Part shown: positions 26,142 through 34,688 of the stretch, piece by piece
Numbering within the stretch: the first letter of the stretch is position 1
Layout: every line of letters starts with the position of its first letter
From: Salipaludibacillus sp. CUR1
Lineage (GTDB): Bacteria; Bacillota; Bacilli; Bacillales; Salisediminibacteriaceae
Direction of reading: 5' to 3'
Length of the DNA: 64,000 bases
NCBI RefSeq assembly: GCF_021028955.1
Contig: NZ_JAIWPE010000096.1
Coordinates: 401,313 to 465,312 of the forward strand
The notes under the pieces: generated by a model
Told to the model about the DNA's origin: nothing
The model's database searches: none
The model's input: only the letters and a program-made list of their open reading frames with translations
Position numbers and translations under genes: made by a program

Positions 26142-26696
26142 TTACGATTTCATAATTTCAATCCATTTTAAAAATTCTTCGAGACTTTCATTCAATCGTT
26201 TCTTTATCACCTCATCCTGAAGCTGGCCGTTTTCATCCACTTTATTATGAACTGAACCAATATACACCTGGGGTTGAGGCATTACATAGGCATGGCACGC
26301 TGATAATGTCTGTCTAACCTGCTGCTGTGAAAACCCGGTTCCCATTGCACTGGGGGAAGCTCCGACAATCATGCTTGGCTTTTTATAAAGCACATTTTCA
26401 TTGGTCATACTTCCAGCCCAGTCCAGTACATTTTTCAGCACGCCGGGTGTGCCATGAGAATATTCAGGTGTGACTATTAACAGTCCATCGGCTTCTTTTA
26501 CTGATTGTTTAAATGAAGCCACTTCTGCCGGGTCTCCGTTTTCTTCCAAGTCACCATTAAATAACGGGATTTCATTAATTGAATGTGGAGTGATTTTTGC
26601 GTTTGGATGTTCCACCTCGGTTAAATAATTTAGAATCATCCGGTTGTAAGAACTTTTTCTTAAACTGCCTGCAATTCCAATAATATGTTTTTTCAT
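26142..26696 (-). CDS. NAD(P)H-dependent FMN reductase (azoreductase-like)
   Basis: 184 aa flavodoxin-like fold. The phosphate-binding loop is GIAGSLRKSSYNRMI; TPEYSHGTPGVLKNVLDW is the second FMN-binding block. Members (YhdA/ArsH/SsuE-like) reduce FMN, azo dyes or quinones in the cytoplasm. AGGAGGG precedes the ATG. Proximity to a DoxX gene and an MFS exporter is compatible with a xenobiotic or quinone stress role, which is inference. Confidence 0.9.
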   Translation of the reverse strand: MKKHIIGIAGSLRKSSYNRMILNYLTEVEHPNAKITPHSINEIPLFNGDLEENGDPAEVASFKQSVKEADGLLIVTPEYSHGTPGVLKNVLDWAGSMTNENVLYKKPSMIVGASPSAMGTGFSQQQVRQTLSACHAYVMPQPQVYIGSVHNKVDENGQLQDEVIKKRLNESLEEFLKWIEIMKS

Positions 26697-26912
26697 ATAA
26701 TCGCCCTCCTGCTTTAATTATCACATATTAAGACATAAAATGCTTAAAAGCTAATCATCGCAAAGTGATTCGTTGACATCAACATCCCCACACGCTAACA
26801 TAATAAGTGATATTTCTATACTCGAAATAAATTCCGACGGCTATCTTTTCTGCTCGTCGTTTATTTTTTCAACCCGGCACACTTCCCGAAGAAACTAAAA
26901 CAGGAGGGCATC

Positions 26913-28310
26913 ATGAGCCATTCGCCATCTTCTCGCCTATTAAATCAAAAGGATAAACAGAGACTTACTTTGCTTTTATGTATTATTCTCACTTTCACCG
27001 TCATGAACGGTACAATGTTCAATGTAGCTATTCCGGATATTGCAGAGGAATTTAGTCTTCTTCCTTCTCAAGTAAGCTGGGTGATGACCGGATACATTCT
27101 GGTTTTTGCAATCGGCTCTTTAATGTATGGAAAACTGGCTGATTTTTATCCAATTAAGACTTTGCTTACTATAGGAATCATTTTATTTGCTTCCGGAGCA
27201 GCAATCGGACTTTTTTCTCCTAACTACGGAGTTTTATTATCTGCAAGGATTCTTCAAGCGATGGGCGGAGCAACAATCCCGGCACTGGCCTTTATTATTC
27301 CTGCCCGGTTTATGCCGGATGAAAGAGGAAAAGTCTTCGGAATTGTATCTTCCACTGTCGCTTTTGCCTCAGGACTCGGACCGATTACAGGGGGCTTGGT
27401 AGGAGGCGCTTTTGACTGGAGGTACTTATTTATTCTGTCAGTCCTTTCACTGATTGCTATTCCGTTTTTAAGAAAATGGCTGCCCGACGAACCTCACAGA
27501 AAAGGAACAGTTGATATACTTGGGGCTCTGTTTATCGCTGTTTCTGTAGCCGGTCTGCTTTTATTTATTACCTCTTTCAGCCTTTTAGGGTTATTCGCAG
27601 GTATATCAGCATTCAGCCTTTTTATTTGGCGGATGAAAACATTTCATGCTCCTTTTATAGACCCGACGATGCTTAAGAATAAATATTACACGACAACTAT
27701 CATTACAAGTTTTTTTGGAACAAGTGCCATGTTCGGAATGATTTTTATAGTTCCGATAATGGCAAGGTCCGTATATGATCTGAATACTGTACAGATTGGT
27801 CTTCTTTTATTCCCCGGCGCAATGGCAGCGGGGCTGATTGGTCAGTACGGAGGTAAACTCGTGGATCGTCACGGAAGTTATCCCATCCTGAAGGCAGCTT
27901 TTATTATGGTTATGGCAGGGAGCACTCTGATCTCCACTTTTGTCGGAATTCCTCCTGTGTTTATGGCTGCCTGTATTCTGGTTCAGTATATGGCCTTCCC
28001 GCTTATCCAGAGTTCAACGGCTAATCTTTTAACTTCTCTTGTGCCAGCTAATCAGACAGGAGTGGGAATAGGATTGTTTAATTTAGTCAACTTCCTGTCG
28101 GGAGCCATTTCCAGTGCTATATTCGGTGCTTTACTTGATTTTTCCCACATACGGTTTCTGATTAACCCGTTCGGGATCACTAATGACTATGCTATTTATT
28201 CGAACCTGTTTGCCGGTCTTGTCCTTCTCGCGTTAATCGCTGTCAGTCTTTTCACCTTTGTTTTCAGAAATAAAGTTAAACACCTTGAACTGCAATCACA
28301 AAATCTATAA
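26913..28310 (+). CDS. MFS transporter, DHA2/TetA(L)-like multidrug exporter
   Basis: 465 aa with about fourteen hydrophobic segments. GTMFNVAIPDIAEEF, the loop YGKLADFYPIKTLL (motif A variant) and GLGPITGGLVGGAFDWRYLF (antiporter motif C) mark the DHA2 drug:H+ antiporter group of the Bmr3/TetL kind. AGGAGGG precedes the ATG. No terminator of its own is clear; the downstream R2 repeat hairpin (28385-28420) probably serves as one. Confidence 0.9.
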   Translation: MSHSPSSRLLNQKDKQRLTLLLCIILTFTVMNGTMFNVAIPDIAEEFSLLPSQVSWVMTGYILVFAIGSLMYGKLADFYPIKTLLTIGIILFASGAAIGLFSPNYGVLLSARILQAMGGATIPALAFIIPARFMPDERGKVFGIVSSTVAFASGLGPITGGLVGGAFDWRYLFILSVLSLIAIPFLRKWLPDEPHRKGTVDILGALFIAVSVAGLLLFITSFSLLGLFAGISAFSLFIWRMKTFHAPFIDPTMLKNKYYTTTIITSFFGTSAMFGMIFIVPIMARSVYDLNTVQIGLLLFPGAMAAGLIGQYGGKLVDRHGSYPILKAAFIMVMAGSTLISTFVGIPPVFMAACILVQYMAFPLIQSSTANLLTSLVPANQTGVGIGLFNLVNFLSGAISSAIFGALLDFSHIRFLINPFGITNDYAIYSNLFAGLVLLALIAVSLFTFVFRNKVKHLELQSQNL

Positions 28311-28321
28311 ATTAACTAATC

Positions 28322-28470
28322 CTGCAAAGCCCCCTGGGCAAGCGTCCGCCCGGCGGTCTGAAATCACTCCTTTTCTCACAAAAAACAGCCGAACAAAATT
28401 TTCAAATTTTGTTCGGCTTTCTTTATAATTACTCTTCTTTTTTCCCAAGCCTCTTCTCGCCAATCTGAAG
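28322..28470. repeat. Dispersed intergenic repeat, locus R2
   Basis: CCCCCTGGGCAAGCGTCCGC and the following bases match 51370-51405. The hairpin with CCGAACAAAATTT / AAATTTTGTTCGG arms, then CTTTCTTTATAATTACT and CTTTTTTCCCAAGCC, match the right part of the 50829-51522 element. It is a partial copy lacking the left portion. It sits downstream of the MFS gene, where the hairpin could act as a terminator. Confidence 0.8.
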
Positions 28471-28524
28471 TTAAAAACAGGAACCTTTTGGCTTTTTAAT
28501 AGGATTTCGTTGTCCCAGCTGCTT

Positions 28525-28773
28525 TTAAATAGTCTGGTCAAAATACTCACCTTTGCCGGTTAATTCTTTTTCATGCGCTCTCGCAATAGTTAACAGCTTT
28601 TTCTTAGCTTTATTTCTTTCAAAATAATTCCCTGACGCCGCACGGTCTTTCAGAGCATCAAAAAACGCCACTCTTTCAGCCGGAGACGGCCCTGTGATCA
28701 TAGGTTTAGACCCCGTTTGACGGTTCGCATAGATTGTTACTTGTTCATCTTTCACTGGTGGAAGGTAACCCAT
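28525..28773 (-). CDS. Small hypothetical protein (82 aa)
   Basis: 82 aa, basic, with VTIYANRQTG near the N-terminus and a Lys-rich helical segment (RNKAKKKLLTIARAHEKEL). GAGAGGTG lies upstream of the ATG at 28773, which I prefer over the 28869 start that would run into the neighbouring gene. No recognised family. It neighbours spore-type genes on the same strand and may belong to that group. Confidence 0.6.
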   Translation of the reverse strand: MGYLPPVKDEQVTIYANRQTGSKPMITGPSPAERVAFFDALKDRAASGNYFERNKAKKKLLTIARAHEKELTGKGEYFDQTI

Positions 28774-28807
28774 ACAATCACCTCTCTTTAATATCGGTAT
28801 ACCCCTA

Positions 28808-28993
28808 TTAATGAGAGGCGAACCCTGTTTTATAGGCTTTGGTCCGGGATTTTGCTTTACCGCAGGCACACCCGCCTTTTTTCGGTTTTGTATGGCTTAC
28901 TTTATATTTGTTCTTCTCCCCAGTCATATTATTAGAAGGTTTATTAACATGGCTTCGGCTTCTCCACGTTTTTCTCTCACTGTATTTTCCCAA
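28808..28993 (-). CDS. Small basic Cys-containing hypothetical protein (61 aa)
   Basis: 61 aa, with about one residue in five a Lys or Arg, and a GGCACGKAK motif. It starts at TTG 28993, supported by AAAAAGGAG upstream. It might bind nucleic acid or be a spore-core or coat protein, but that is a guess from composition. It is encoded just upstream of the 82-aa gene on the same strand (34-bp gap). Confidence 0.45.
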   Translation of the reverse strand: MGKYSERKTWRSRSHVNKPSNNMTGEKNKYKVSHTKPKKGGCACGKAKSRTKAYKTGFASH

Positions 28994-29058
28994 AACCTCT
29001 CGCTCCTTTTTGCTTGATCACTACAGGTTATGAGATTCTAATAATAAAGTGAGGGCAT

Positions 29059-29619
29059 TTAATCTTCGTCATCATTAGAATAATTGTTTCCAGCCTGGAA
29101 AGCCTGAAAAAACTGCTCGTAGTTTTGTTTATTTTTTTCCTGTTGATCCGGCTCACTGCCCCCTTCCACCTTTTGAGTGTCTGCTTGTTCACTTACAGCT
29201 TTAGAAAAAAAGTTTTCAGGTGTTTTTTTGGTGGAAGTGTCGTATGCGTGTTGTAATTTCTGAAGAAGCTCTTCTTTCTCTTTTTTCCATTCAAGTTCTT
29301 TAGCAGTTAAATCTTCTTTTATTTTTTCAATTTCCAGAAGTGTATTTTTCATCTGGCTTTTTTCTTCTTCATTCTTTACCAATTGAGTTTGAAGCTTTTT
29401 CTTTTCCATGACAGCTTCTCTGTAACTTTTTTCAATTAGTCTGTTTCTTTCGGCTAATTCCTCCACCTCGCTGATTATTTCGTTCATTTTTTTAACATCA
29501 TACTGCTGTTCAAGTTTATCCTTTTCCCTCTTAAGCCTTTGTGCTTCAGATTTATAATGAATAACTTCCTGTTGCAGCTGTACTTCCGGCCAACTCTTCA
29601 TTTTATTGGATACCCCCAC
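29059..29619 (-). CDS. Coiled-coil hypothetical protein (186 aa)
   Basis: 186 aa. Residues of about 15-125 form one long predicted coiled coil rich in Glu/Lys/Leu, followed by a polar Gln/Asn/Asp-rich tail ending in NNYSNDDED. It starts at GTG 29619 with AGGAGGG 6 nt upstream. No signal or membrane segment. The family is not recognised; the neighbourhood (DUF1360, YjcZ, glycosyltransferase) suggests a spore coat or morphogenetic structural role, which is inference. Confidence 0.7.
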   Translation of the reverse strand: MGVSNKMKSWPEVQLQQEVIHYKSEAQRLKREKDKLEQQYDVKKMNEIISEVEELAERNRLIEKSYREAVMEKKKLQTQLVKNEEEKSQMKNTLLEIEKIKEDLTAKELEWKKEKEELLQKLQHAYDTSTKKTPENFFSKAVSEQADTQKVEGGSEPDQQEKNKQNYEQFFQAFQAGNNYSNDDED

Positions 29620-29651
29620 ATTATCCCTCCTGTTTCATCCTTTTCACTTCT

Positions 29652-29661
29652 TATTTATATG
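29652..29661 (-). promoter_or_regulatory. Shared CATATAWATA-type promoter motif, copy b
   Basis: On the minus strand TTTTTACATATAAATA lies upstream of the coiled-coil gene. Nearly the same string precedes the DUF1360 gene (30085-30096), and a related one precedes yjcZ (30271-30280). It resembles a late mother-cell (SigK-like) -10 region, but the match is loose. Confidence 0.35.
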
Positions 29662-29708
29662 TAAAAAGAAATGAAACTTGCCAGTTGTATTATATAGGAG
29701 CAGCTTAC

Positions 29709-30059
29709 TTAAAAATATTTGATAACAGCTTCTTCTAACAATACCGAGGCGGCAGATAAAGCAAAAACCCAAATAATAACCGAAAAAATAATAGGAAAAA
29801 TCATCTGGCCGGCAAAAATAAAGCCGCCCATCCAAACAGACAAACACCAATGGCAGCTTAACAACGAGCCTCCGAATTTTATTATTCCTTTGCCTTTAGG
29901 TTCGTAATGCCAGATCACTTCACCGTTTTCATCACTTTCTTTGATTTCTTTTAAAAAAAGCTGTCTAAGCGGTTCTGTAATCGTGTCATAAATAAACAGA
30001 TGGGTTAACCTGAAAACCGCTAACCCCATTAGAATAAAATTCAACCAGGATTCTTCCAT
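29709..30059 (-). CDS. DUF1360 family (YjcA-like) sporulation-associated membrane protein
   Basis: 116 aa. The pattern FRLTHLFIYDTITEPLR ... LLSCHWCLSVWMGG is characteristic of DUF1360, with two to three membrane segments and a CHWC motif. Family members in Bacillus are linked to sporulation. GGGAGGGG precedes the ATG. A SigK-like motif (30085-30096) lies directly upstream, right after the terminator of yjcZ. Confidence 0.82.
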   Translation of the reverse strand: MEESWLNFILMGLAVFRLTHLFIYDTITEPLRQLFLKEIKESDENGEVIWHYEPKGKGIIKFGGSLLSCHWCLSVWMGGFIFAGQMIFPIIFSVIIWVFALSAASVLLEEAVIKYF

Positions 30060-30084
30060 ACAGACCCCTCCCTAGCATTCTATC

Positions 30085-30096
30085 TATATATATATG
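30085..30096 (-). promoter_or_regulatory. Shared CATATAWATA-type promoter motif, copy a
   Basis: Minus-strand TTTTTACATATATATATA upstream of the DUF1360 gene. An AC lies 16 bp before CATA, as in SigK promoters. Confidence 0.4.
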
Positions 30097-30129
30097 TAAA
30101 AAGAAGTAAAGGGTTTCCCTTTACTTCTT
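30097..30129 (-). terminator. Terminator of yjcZ-like gene
   Basis: AAGAAGTAAAGGG and CCCTTTACTTCTT pair perfectly over 13 bp around a 3-nt loop; the minus strand continues with TTTTTAC. Confidence 0.8.
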
Positions 30130-30136
30130 CTCCGTA

Positions 30137-30217
30137 TTAGCATACATAGGCTGCACCTACAATAACTAACAAAATAAACAACACTACGATGAGAGTAAAA
30201 CTGTTGTAATAACTCAA
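30137..30217 (-). CDS. yjcZ: YjcZ family sporulation protein (26 aa)
   Basis: 26 aa: MSYYNSFTLIVVLFILL followed by VIVGAAYVC. The FTLIVVLFILLVIVGAA core is the signature of the tiny YjcZ sporulation proteins, single-pass membrane peptides made late in the mother cell. The start is TTG with GAGGAGGTG ending 6 nt upstream. It has its own terminator. Confidence 0.88.
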   Translation of the reverse strand: MSYYNSFTLIVVLFILLVIVGAAYVC

Positions 30218-30491
30218 GAGTTTCACCTCCTCATATACCAATTAGAAAGAGGTTATTCTCCTTCTCTCCTTATATATATGAAGAAATCCGGCAAGAGGCA
30301 TGGATAAATGACTAAAAAAGATTATTTTTTTGAAAGCCTCCTGTAACAGCAGACGTTTACAGAGTATTTGAAAAAAATTAGTTATATGCTGATTAGGCAA
30401 TAATTCCATGAGTAACAGACACATTTATTCTTATCAAACATACTATGAAGCAGTAAGGATATTATTTAATCTGAATGGAAGGATGAATTAT

Positions 30492-31187
30492 ATGGGTAAA
30501 TTAGAAAGACTTTGTATAAAAGTACCTAAAGTTTATGACTGGATTACTCATCAGGCAGAAAAGGAAGAAAAGTTTGAGACAGGCGACATTGACTTTTTTA
30601 CAGAACAAGACCCTGATATGCAAACGACTGACGTATTAGTACCCGATGTTTGCGGCTACTTTCTTCCTGAAACTGTCGAAGTAAGCTGTATATTAATTGA
30701 ACCGGAATTTCCGGAACAGCTATGCGAAGAAGTGGGAACGAGGAAAGACTTTTATGTAGAGGAATTTGATACCACTTTACAGGTGGTTAAAATTCAGAAA
30801 CAAGGTGAATACCAAATTGTATTGGAATCAGAGCACAAGCATAAGCCACCTTTGTTCTCTGAGCCAATCAGTTTCTTTAAAATTGAGAAATTTTTATTAT
30901 GTGCACCTGAAGGTACTGATGTAGTATGTCATGTATATGACTTTGATTGCGAAGGATCGTTCTTATGCAACGGTAAAGACGGGACAGAATGGACACTCGA
31001 TCTTACCTTGTTAATCTGCCAGTCCATTCAGGCAGAAGCAGAAGTTAAAATTGATATAGAAGGTAAAATTTGTAAGCCTCGCCCTGAAATTGTTCTTCCG
31101 ACACCGGCCAAAAAGTGTCCAGAATTTAAATTTCCGGAGCAGTGCCCTGAAGTATTCCCCGTCCCTCCCAAAAAGCATAAAGATTAA
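30492..31187 (+). CDS. Unrecognised Cys-containing protein, probable spore-surface component
   Basis: 231 aa with about a dozen Cys, no signal peptide and a C-terminal Pro/Cys/Lys tail (CPEFKFPEQCPEVFPVPPKK). The N-terminal LCIKVPKVYDWIT string is one I associate with Bacillus spore-envelope proteins; I cannot name the family. The ATG at 30492 has GGAAGGATG 7 nt upstream, unlike the earlier ATG at 30408. Its location between spore-type genes suggests a coat or exosporium role (inference). A terminator follows at 31206. Confidence 0.7.
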   Translation: MGKLERLCIKVPKVYDWITHQAEKEEKFETGDIDFFTEQDPDMQTTDVLVPDVCGYFLPETVEVSCILIEPEFPEQLCEEVGTRKDFYVEEFDTTLQVVKIQKQGEYQIVLESEHKHKPPLFSEPISFFKIEKFLLCAPEGTDVVCHVYDFDCEGSFLCNGKDGTEWTLDLTLLICQSIQAEAEVKIDIEGKICKPRPEIVLPTPAKKCPEFKFPEQCPEVFPVPPKKHKD

Positions 31188-31205
31188 TATTATTTTGGGT
31201 TTACA

Positions 31206-31235
31206 GAAAGAGAGCTTTGCCTCTCTTTTTTTTTA
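31206..31235 (+). terminator. Terminator
   Basis: AAAGAGAG / CTCTCTTT stem with a long T-run, after the 231-aa gene. Confidence 0.85.
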
Positions 31236-31300
31236 GTTTTATTTTTTGATTTTGTACATACGTTTTTAAAAACCGCGCCTAATAGAAAGGGTGTTACTTT

Positions 31301-31927
31301 ATGAGTAATTCAAATACAGATATACAGTTAAAACAGAAACTCCTTCATTACCAGTCGGAATTAAGTAAATATAAGAGACTTAATTCCAATTTACAGAAGG
31401 ACATTAACAGGTATAAAAAAGAATTTCTGGCTGGAGCTCCCGTAATAAACGAAACACTCTCACGAACGCCGTCCTTTTCTGTCCTTTCATTCTTTAATTA
31501 CACGGTATTTTTATCTGAACCGGAAGATGAAGAACTATTGGTGAATGGTAATTTCCATATGAAAAATACGGGAACCTCCACTTTACATGAACCTTTTATT
31601 GTTTTCCGTATCACTCCTCCGGCAGGTGCAGGATTAAACGGAAAAATTACTCTTTCAAACCACAAGGACAGTGTCTTGTACAAAGATGATGAAGAATGGA
31701 CATACATGGATTCCGGCTGGAAAGACACTATTAGGAATAAAGGTGAATATTGGCTAAAGCCTTCTCATTGTGCAGAACTAAAACCTGAAGAAACGCTGAC
31801 TTTTTCGAGTTTTGACTTAAGGATTAAGCGAGAAAATGTAATTGACAGATTAACACTGCAGGGGTTTTGCTTCGCATCAGAATTAAAAGAAGGAATCCCT
31901 TCAAAAAATACTGTCTCTTTTTATTAA
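31301..31927 (+). CDS. Unrecognised protein with N-terminal coiled coil and beta-rich domain
   Basis: 208 aa. Residues 8-42 form a Lys/Leu-rich coiled coil. The remainder looks like a beta-sandwich, with strings such as LLVNGNFHMKNTGTSTLHEPFIVFRITPP reminiscent of extracellular or spore-appendage domains. AAAGGGTG precedes the ATG. The family is not recognised. It follows the Cys-containing gene after a terminator, so it has its own promoter. Likely part of the same spore-surface locus. Confidence 0.65.
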   Translation: MSNSNTDIQLKQKLLHYQSELSKYKRLNSNLQKDINRYKKEFLAGAPVINETLSRTPSFSVLSFFNYTVFLSEPEDEELLVNGNFHMKNTGTSTLHEPFIVFRITPPAGAGLNGKITLSNHKDSVLYKDDEEWTYMDSGWKDTIRNKGEYWLKPSHCAELKPEETLTFSSFDLRIKRENVIDRLTLQGFCFASELKEGIPSKNTVSFY

Positions 31928-32011
31928 TTTCTCTTCTATTGTATTAGCCGGCCTGGCGTTGCTCAGCCTTTATTCCGCACTGCTGGATATTTTCAGAAAA
32001 TCAAGCAACAG

Positions 32012-32701
32012 TTACACTATATATTTATCAATTTTCCCGGGGAAATTATACCCGCTTTCAAGGTCTGTGCATCCATTAAGAAGGGATCTGTTTTTCTCAG
32101 TATGTTCCATGGGTGATTCCTGGCGAATACACGTATAGTTATACTTGCTTGTTGAATATATGCGGAAGCCCTGTCTCGCAGACCGCCATAAAAAATCTCC
32201 ATCTTCTCCTCTGTTTGTGTGATAAAAAGGGATTTTGTCGTGTACTTTCTTTTTAAAAGTTAATGTAGCTCCGCGAACAGACTTTACAAATTGATTTTCA
32301 TAATAAGGCCTGTGAATACCTAACAGGTCATTTTCACAAAAATAAGTGTAAACAGATCTTTTTCCAGCAATATCTGCTCCTGTTCTATTAATTGCTCTTA
32401 TCATCTCAGTTAAATAGAAAGGAGAATAATAATCATCATCATCCATCTTAGAGATGATACTTTGTCTAGCCAGTTCAACTCCTTTATTCAAACAGGAACC
32501 GAGAGTTTCATCTTCCGGCACTTGACATACACGGATATCAGGATAATCTTTAGTCTTCTCTCTCCAGTCGTTAAGATCTATTCTGTCACTATTAATAATA
32601 ATAATCAGCTCTTTACCTTTCCATTTCTGCCGTAAAAAATTACTCAGGATATTATTTAATTTATTCTCTCTCATCGTGCAGGTAATTGCAGTAACTTCCA
32701 T
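32012..32701 (-). CDS. GT2 family glycosyltransferase, possibly spore-surface (CgeD-like)
   Basis: 229 aa, GT-A fold. DDDD in ISKMDDDDYYSP is the metal-binding DXD motif and RGEDGDFLWR is the acceptor-side ED motif. It is short for GT2, with no membrane segment. B. subtilis CgeD, a spore-maturation protein, is of this type; here the neighbours support a role in glycosylating the spore surface, but that is inference. The ATG at 32701 has AAAGGA upstream; the 32731 start lacks a ribosome site. Confidence 0.82.
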   Translation of the reverse strand: MEVTAITCTMRENKLNNILSNFLRQKWKGKELIIIINSDRIDLNDWREKTKDYPDIRVCQVPEDETLGSCLNKGVELARQSIISKMDDDDYYSPFYLTEMIRAINRTGADIAGKRSVYTYFCENDLLGIHRPYYENQFVKSVRGATLTFKKKVHDKIPFYHTNRGEDGDFLWRSARQGFRIYSTSKYNYTCIRQESPMEHTEKNRSLLNGCTDLESGYNFPGKIDKYIV

Positions 32702-32870
32702 ACCGGCCGGTTCCTTTCTTAATAACGACATGTAATACAGTCTATGTATTCCCTTACACTCTGGAAGTGTATTTGACCAGATTAATTAGCATATATGCAT
32801 TCTATAAAATTAAATTAACAGACAAGTCACGGTAAAGGCGAGGGTTGGTTTTTTCTAGAGCAAAAGCATA

Positions 32871-32912
32871 AAAAAAGCGCAGCGTTGGCTAGTTGCCAAT
32901 ACTGCGCTTTTG
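32871..32912 (-). terminator. Terminator of fabI
   Basis: AAAAGCGCAGTATTGGCAA ... TTGGCTAGCGCTTTT-like stem (minus strand) followed by a T-run. Confidence 0.8.
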
Positions 32913-32925
32913 TAATTTTTATTAT

Positions 32926-33705
32926 TTACATCAGTCCTGTCACATGATAGCCGCCATCAACGTGAAGCAGCTCGCCAGTAATGCCTCTTGATAAATCACT
33001 CATCAAAAACAGAGCTGTATCCCCAACCTCTTTCTGGGTTACCGTCCGCTTGAGAGGAGCATGGTCTTCCATTTCCTTCAGTACATCATTAAAACCGCCT
33101 ACCCCTTTTGCTGACAGTGTACGGATAGGGCCGGCAGAGATAGCATTAACCCGGATTTGCTCTTTTCCTAAATCGTTCGCTAAGTATTTCACACTTGCAT
33201 CCAGGCTTGCTTTCGCCACTCCCATGACATTATAATTTTTCACCACGCGCTCACCGCCAAGATAGGTAAGTGTCACGATGCTCCCGCCTTCTGTCATAAG
33301 GGGGCGGGCTGCTTTTGTAACAGCAGTTAAAGAATATGCACTGATATTTTGAGCTAAAAGGAAGCCCTCCCGGGTCGTGTTTAAATATTCGCCTTCAAGC
33401 TCCTCACGGTTTGCAAATGCTACACAGTGGGCAATTCCATGAATTACATCAGTTTTTTCTTTAATTTGCCTGAAAGTCTCTTCAATTTCTTCGTCTTTGG
33501 TTACATCGCACGGTAAAACCGCATGATCCCCTGATTCCAAAGTATCAACCAATTTTCTAACGTTTTTTTCCAAACGTTCTCCTGCATATGTAAAAATCAA
33601 ATTAGCGCCAGCATTTGCTAATGACTCAGCGATTCCCCATGCAATACTTCTTTTATTAGCTACGCCCATAATCACATAGGTTTTTTTGCTTAAATCAATC
33701 TCCAT
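32926..33705 (-). CDS. fabI: Enoyl-[ACP] reductase FabI
   Basis: 259 aa short-chain dehydrogenase-like enzyme. The cofactor segment is YVIMGVANKRSIAWGIA, the FabI variant of the Rossmann loop; the catalytic Tyr/Lys pair is in NYNVMGVAKAS (Y-x6-K). It performs the last step of fatty-acid elongation in the cytoplasm. The ATG at 33705 has AAGGAGG 7 nt upstream. It is a single gene, divergent from prpE. Confidence 0.95.
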   Translation of the reverse strand: MEIDLSKKTYVIMGVANKRSIAWGIAESLANAGANLIFTYAGERLEKNVRKLVDTLESGDHAVLPCDVTKDEEIEETFRQIKEKTDVIHGIAHCVAFANREELEGEYLNTTREGFLLAQNISAYSLTAVTKAARPLMTEGGSIVTLTYLGGERVVKNYNVMGVAKASLDASVKYLANDLGKEQIRVNAISAGPIRTLSAKGVGGFNDVLKEMEDHAPLKRTVTQKEVGDTALFLMSDLSRGITGELLHVDGGYHVTGLM

Positions 33706-33931
33706 TGATTGTTCCTCCTTAACATACACTTGATATTAACACTTGGTCATAATTTTACCCCAGGTGCCCTGTTACGTCAAACAGACCAGTATAGAGATGA
33801 TGACTTCACTGGCTATTTGTGGCACAATACAAATACATTTCTTTACAGTCTTAATAAACCGGAATATCCGGGCAGTGCACTCTCTTACAAAATTACATGT
33901 TTGCTACAAATAATTAATGGAGGAATCCGCA

Positions 33932-34672
33932 ATGAAAAAATTCGACATTATTGGTGATATACATGGGTGTCATGAAGAAATGACAGATCTGTTAAAGGAG
34001 TTAGGCTATTCACACCAGAGCGGGAAACTTTACCATTCAGACAACCGGGTGCCTGTCTTCCTTGGAGATCTCACTGACCGGGGTCCCGCCTCAGTAAAAG
34101 TAATGGAAGACGTTGCAGATTGGGTCTTACAAAAAGAGGCTCTCTACTGCCCTGGAAACCATTGCAACAAACTATACCGTTATCTTAGCGGCAGGAACGT
34201 CATGATCAATAATGGTCTTGAAACGACAGTTGAGGAATTAAAGAGTCTGCCTAAAGATGAGGCAGAACGTATAGCAAATAAATTCAAAACCTTATACGAA
34301 CAATCTCCTTTGTACCTTCAACTGGATGCGAACCATTTAATAGTCGCCCATGCAGGAATCCGCCCCGATTTAATAGGAAAAAAAGGAAAAGTAGTAAGGA
34401 CTTTTGTGTTGTACGGCGATATAACTGGAGAAAAGCATGCTGATGGCAGACCTGTACGGAGGGATTGGGCTGCTAAATATAACTTTGACAGCTTTGTTGT
34501 GTATGGGCATACACCCGTGCCGAAGCCAAGATGGAAAGGCGATACTGTTAATATTGATACTGGCTGTATTTTTGGCGGTGAACTTTCAGCGCTTCGGTGG
34601 CCGGAAAAAACTGTCTGTTCTGTCCCGTCAAACCAGCCTTACCATAAAGAAAAGTTCCAATCGTTCGATTGA
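33932..34672 (+). CDS. prpE: PrpE-type bis(5'-nucleosyl)-tetraphosphatase / phosphatase
   Basis: 246 aa metallophosphoesterase: DIHGC, GDLTDRGP, GNHCNK, HAGIR and YGHTPV in order. The whole pattern matches B. subtilis PrpE, which hydrolyses diadenosine tetraphosphate and acts on phosphotyrosine, with a role in spore germination. The ATG at 33932 has GGAGGAAT upstream. It is convergent with yjbO, as in B. subtilis. Confidence 0.93.
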   Translation: MKKFDIIGDIHGCHEEMTDLLKELGYSHQSGKLYHSDNRVPVFLGDLTDRGPASVKVMEDVADWVLQKEALYCPGNHCNKLYRYLSGRNVMINNGLETTVEELKSLPKDEAERIANKFKTLYEQSPLYLQLDANHLIVAHAGIRPDLIGKKGKVVRTFVLYGDITGEKHADGRPVRRDWAAKYNFDSFVVYGHTPVPKPRWKGDTVNIDTGCIFGGELSALRWPEKTVCSVPSNQPYHKEKFQSFD

Positions 34673-34680
34673 TTGGAACT
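34653..34680. terminator. Bidirectional terminator prpE/yjbO
   Basis: AGTTCCAATC / GATTGGAACT stem overlapping the prpE stop. Confidence 0.75.
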
Positions 34681-34688
34681 CCATTTCT

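Noticed and set aside
28305-28550. Minus-strand open frame of 81 aa
   Set aside because: It lies in the dispersed R2 repeat and shares a peptide with an open frame in the other repeat copy (51359-51631); no ribosome site. Treated as repeat-derived.
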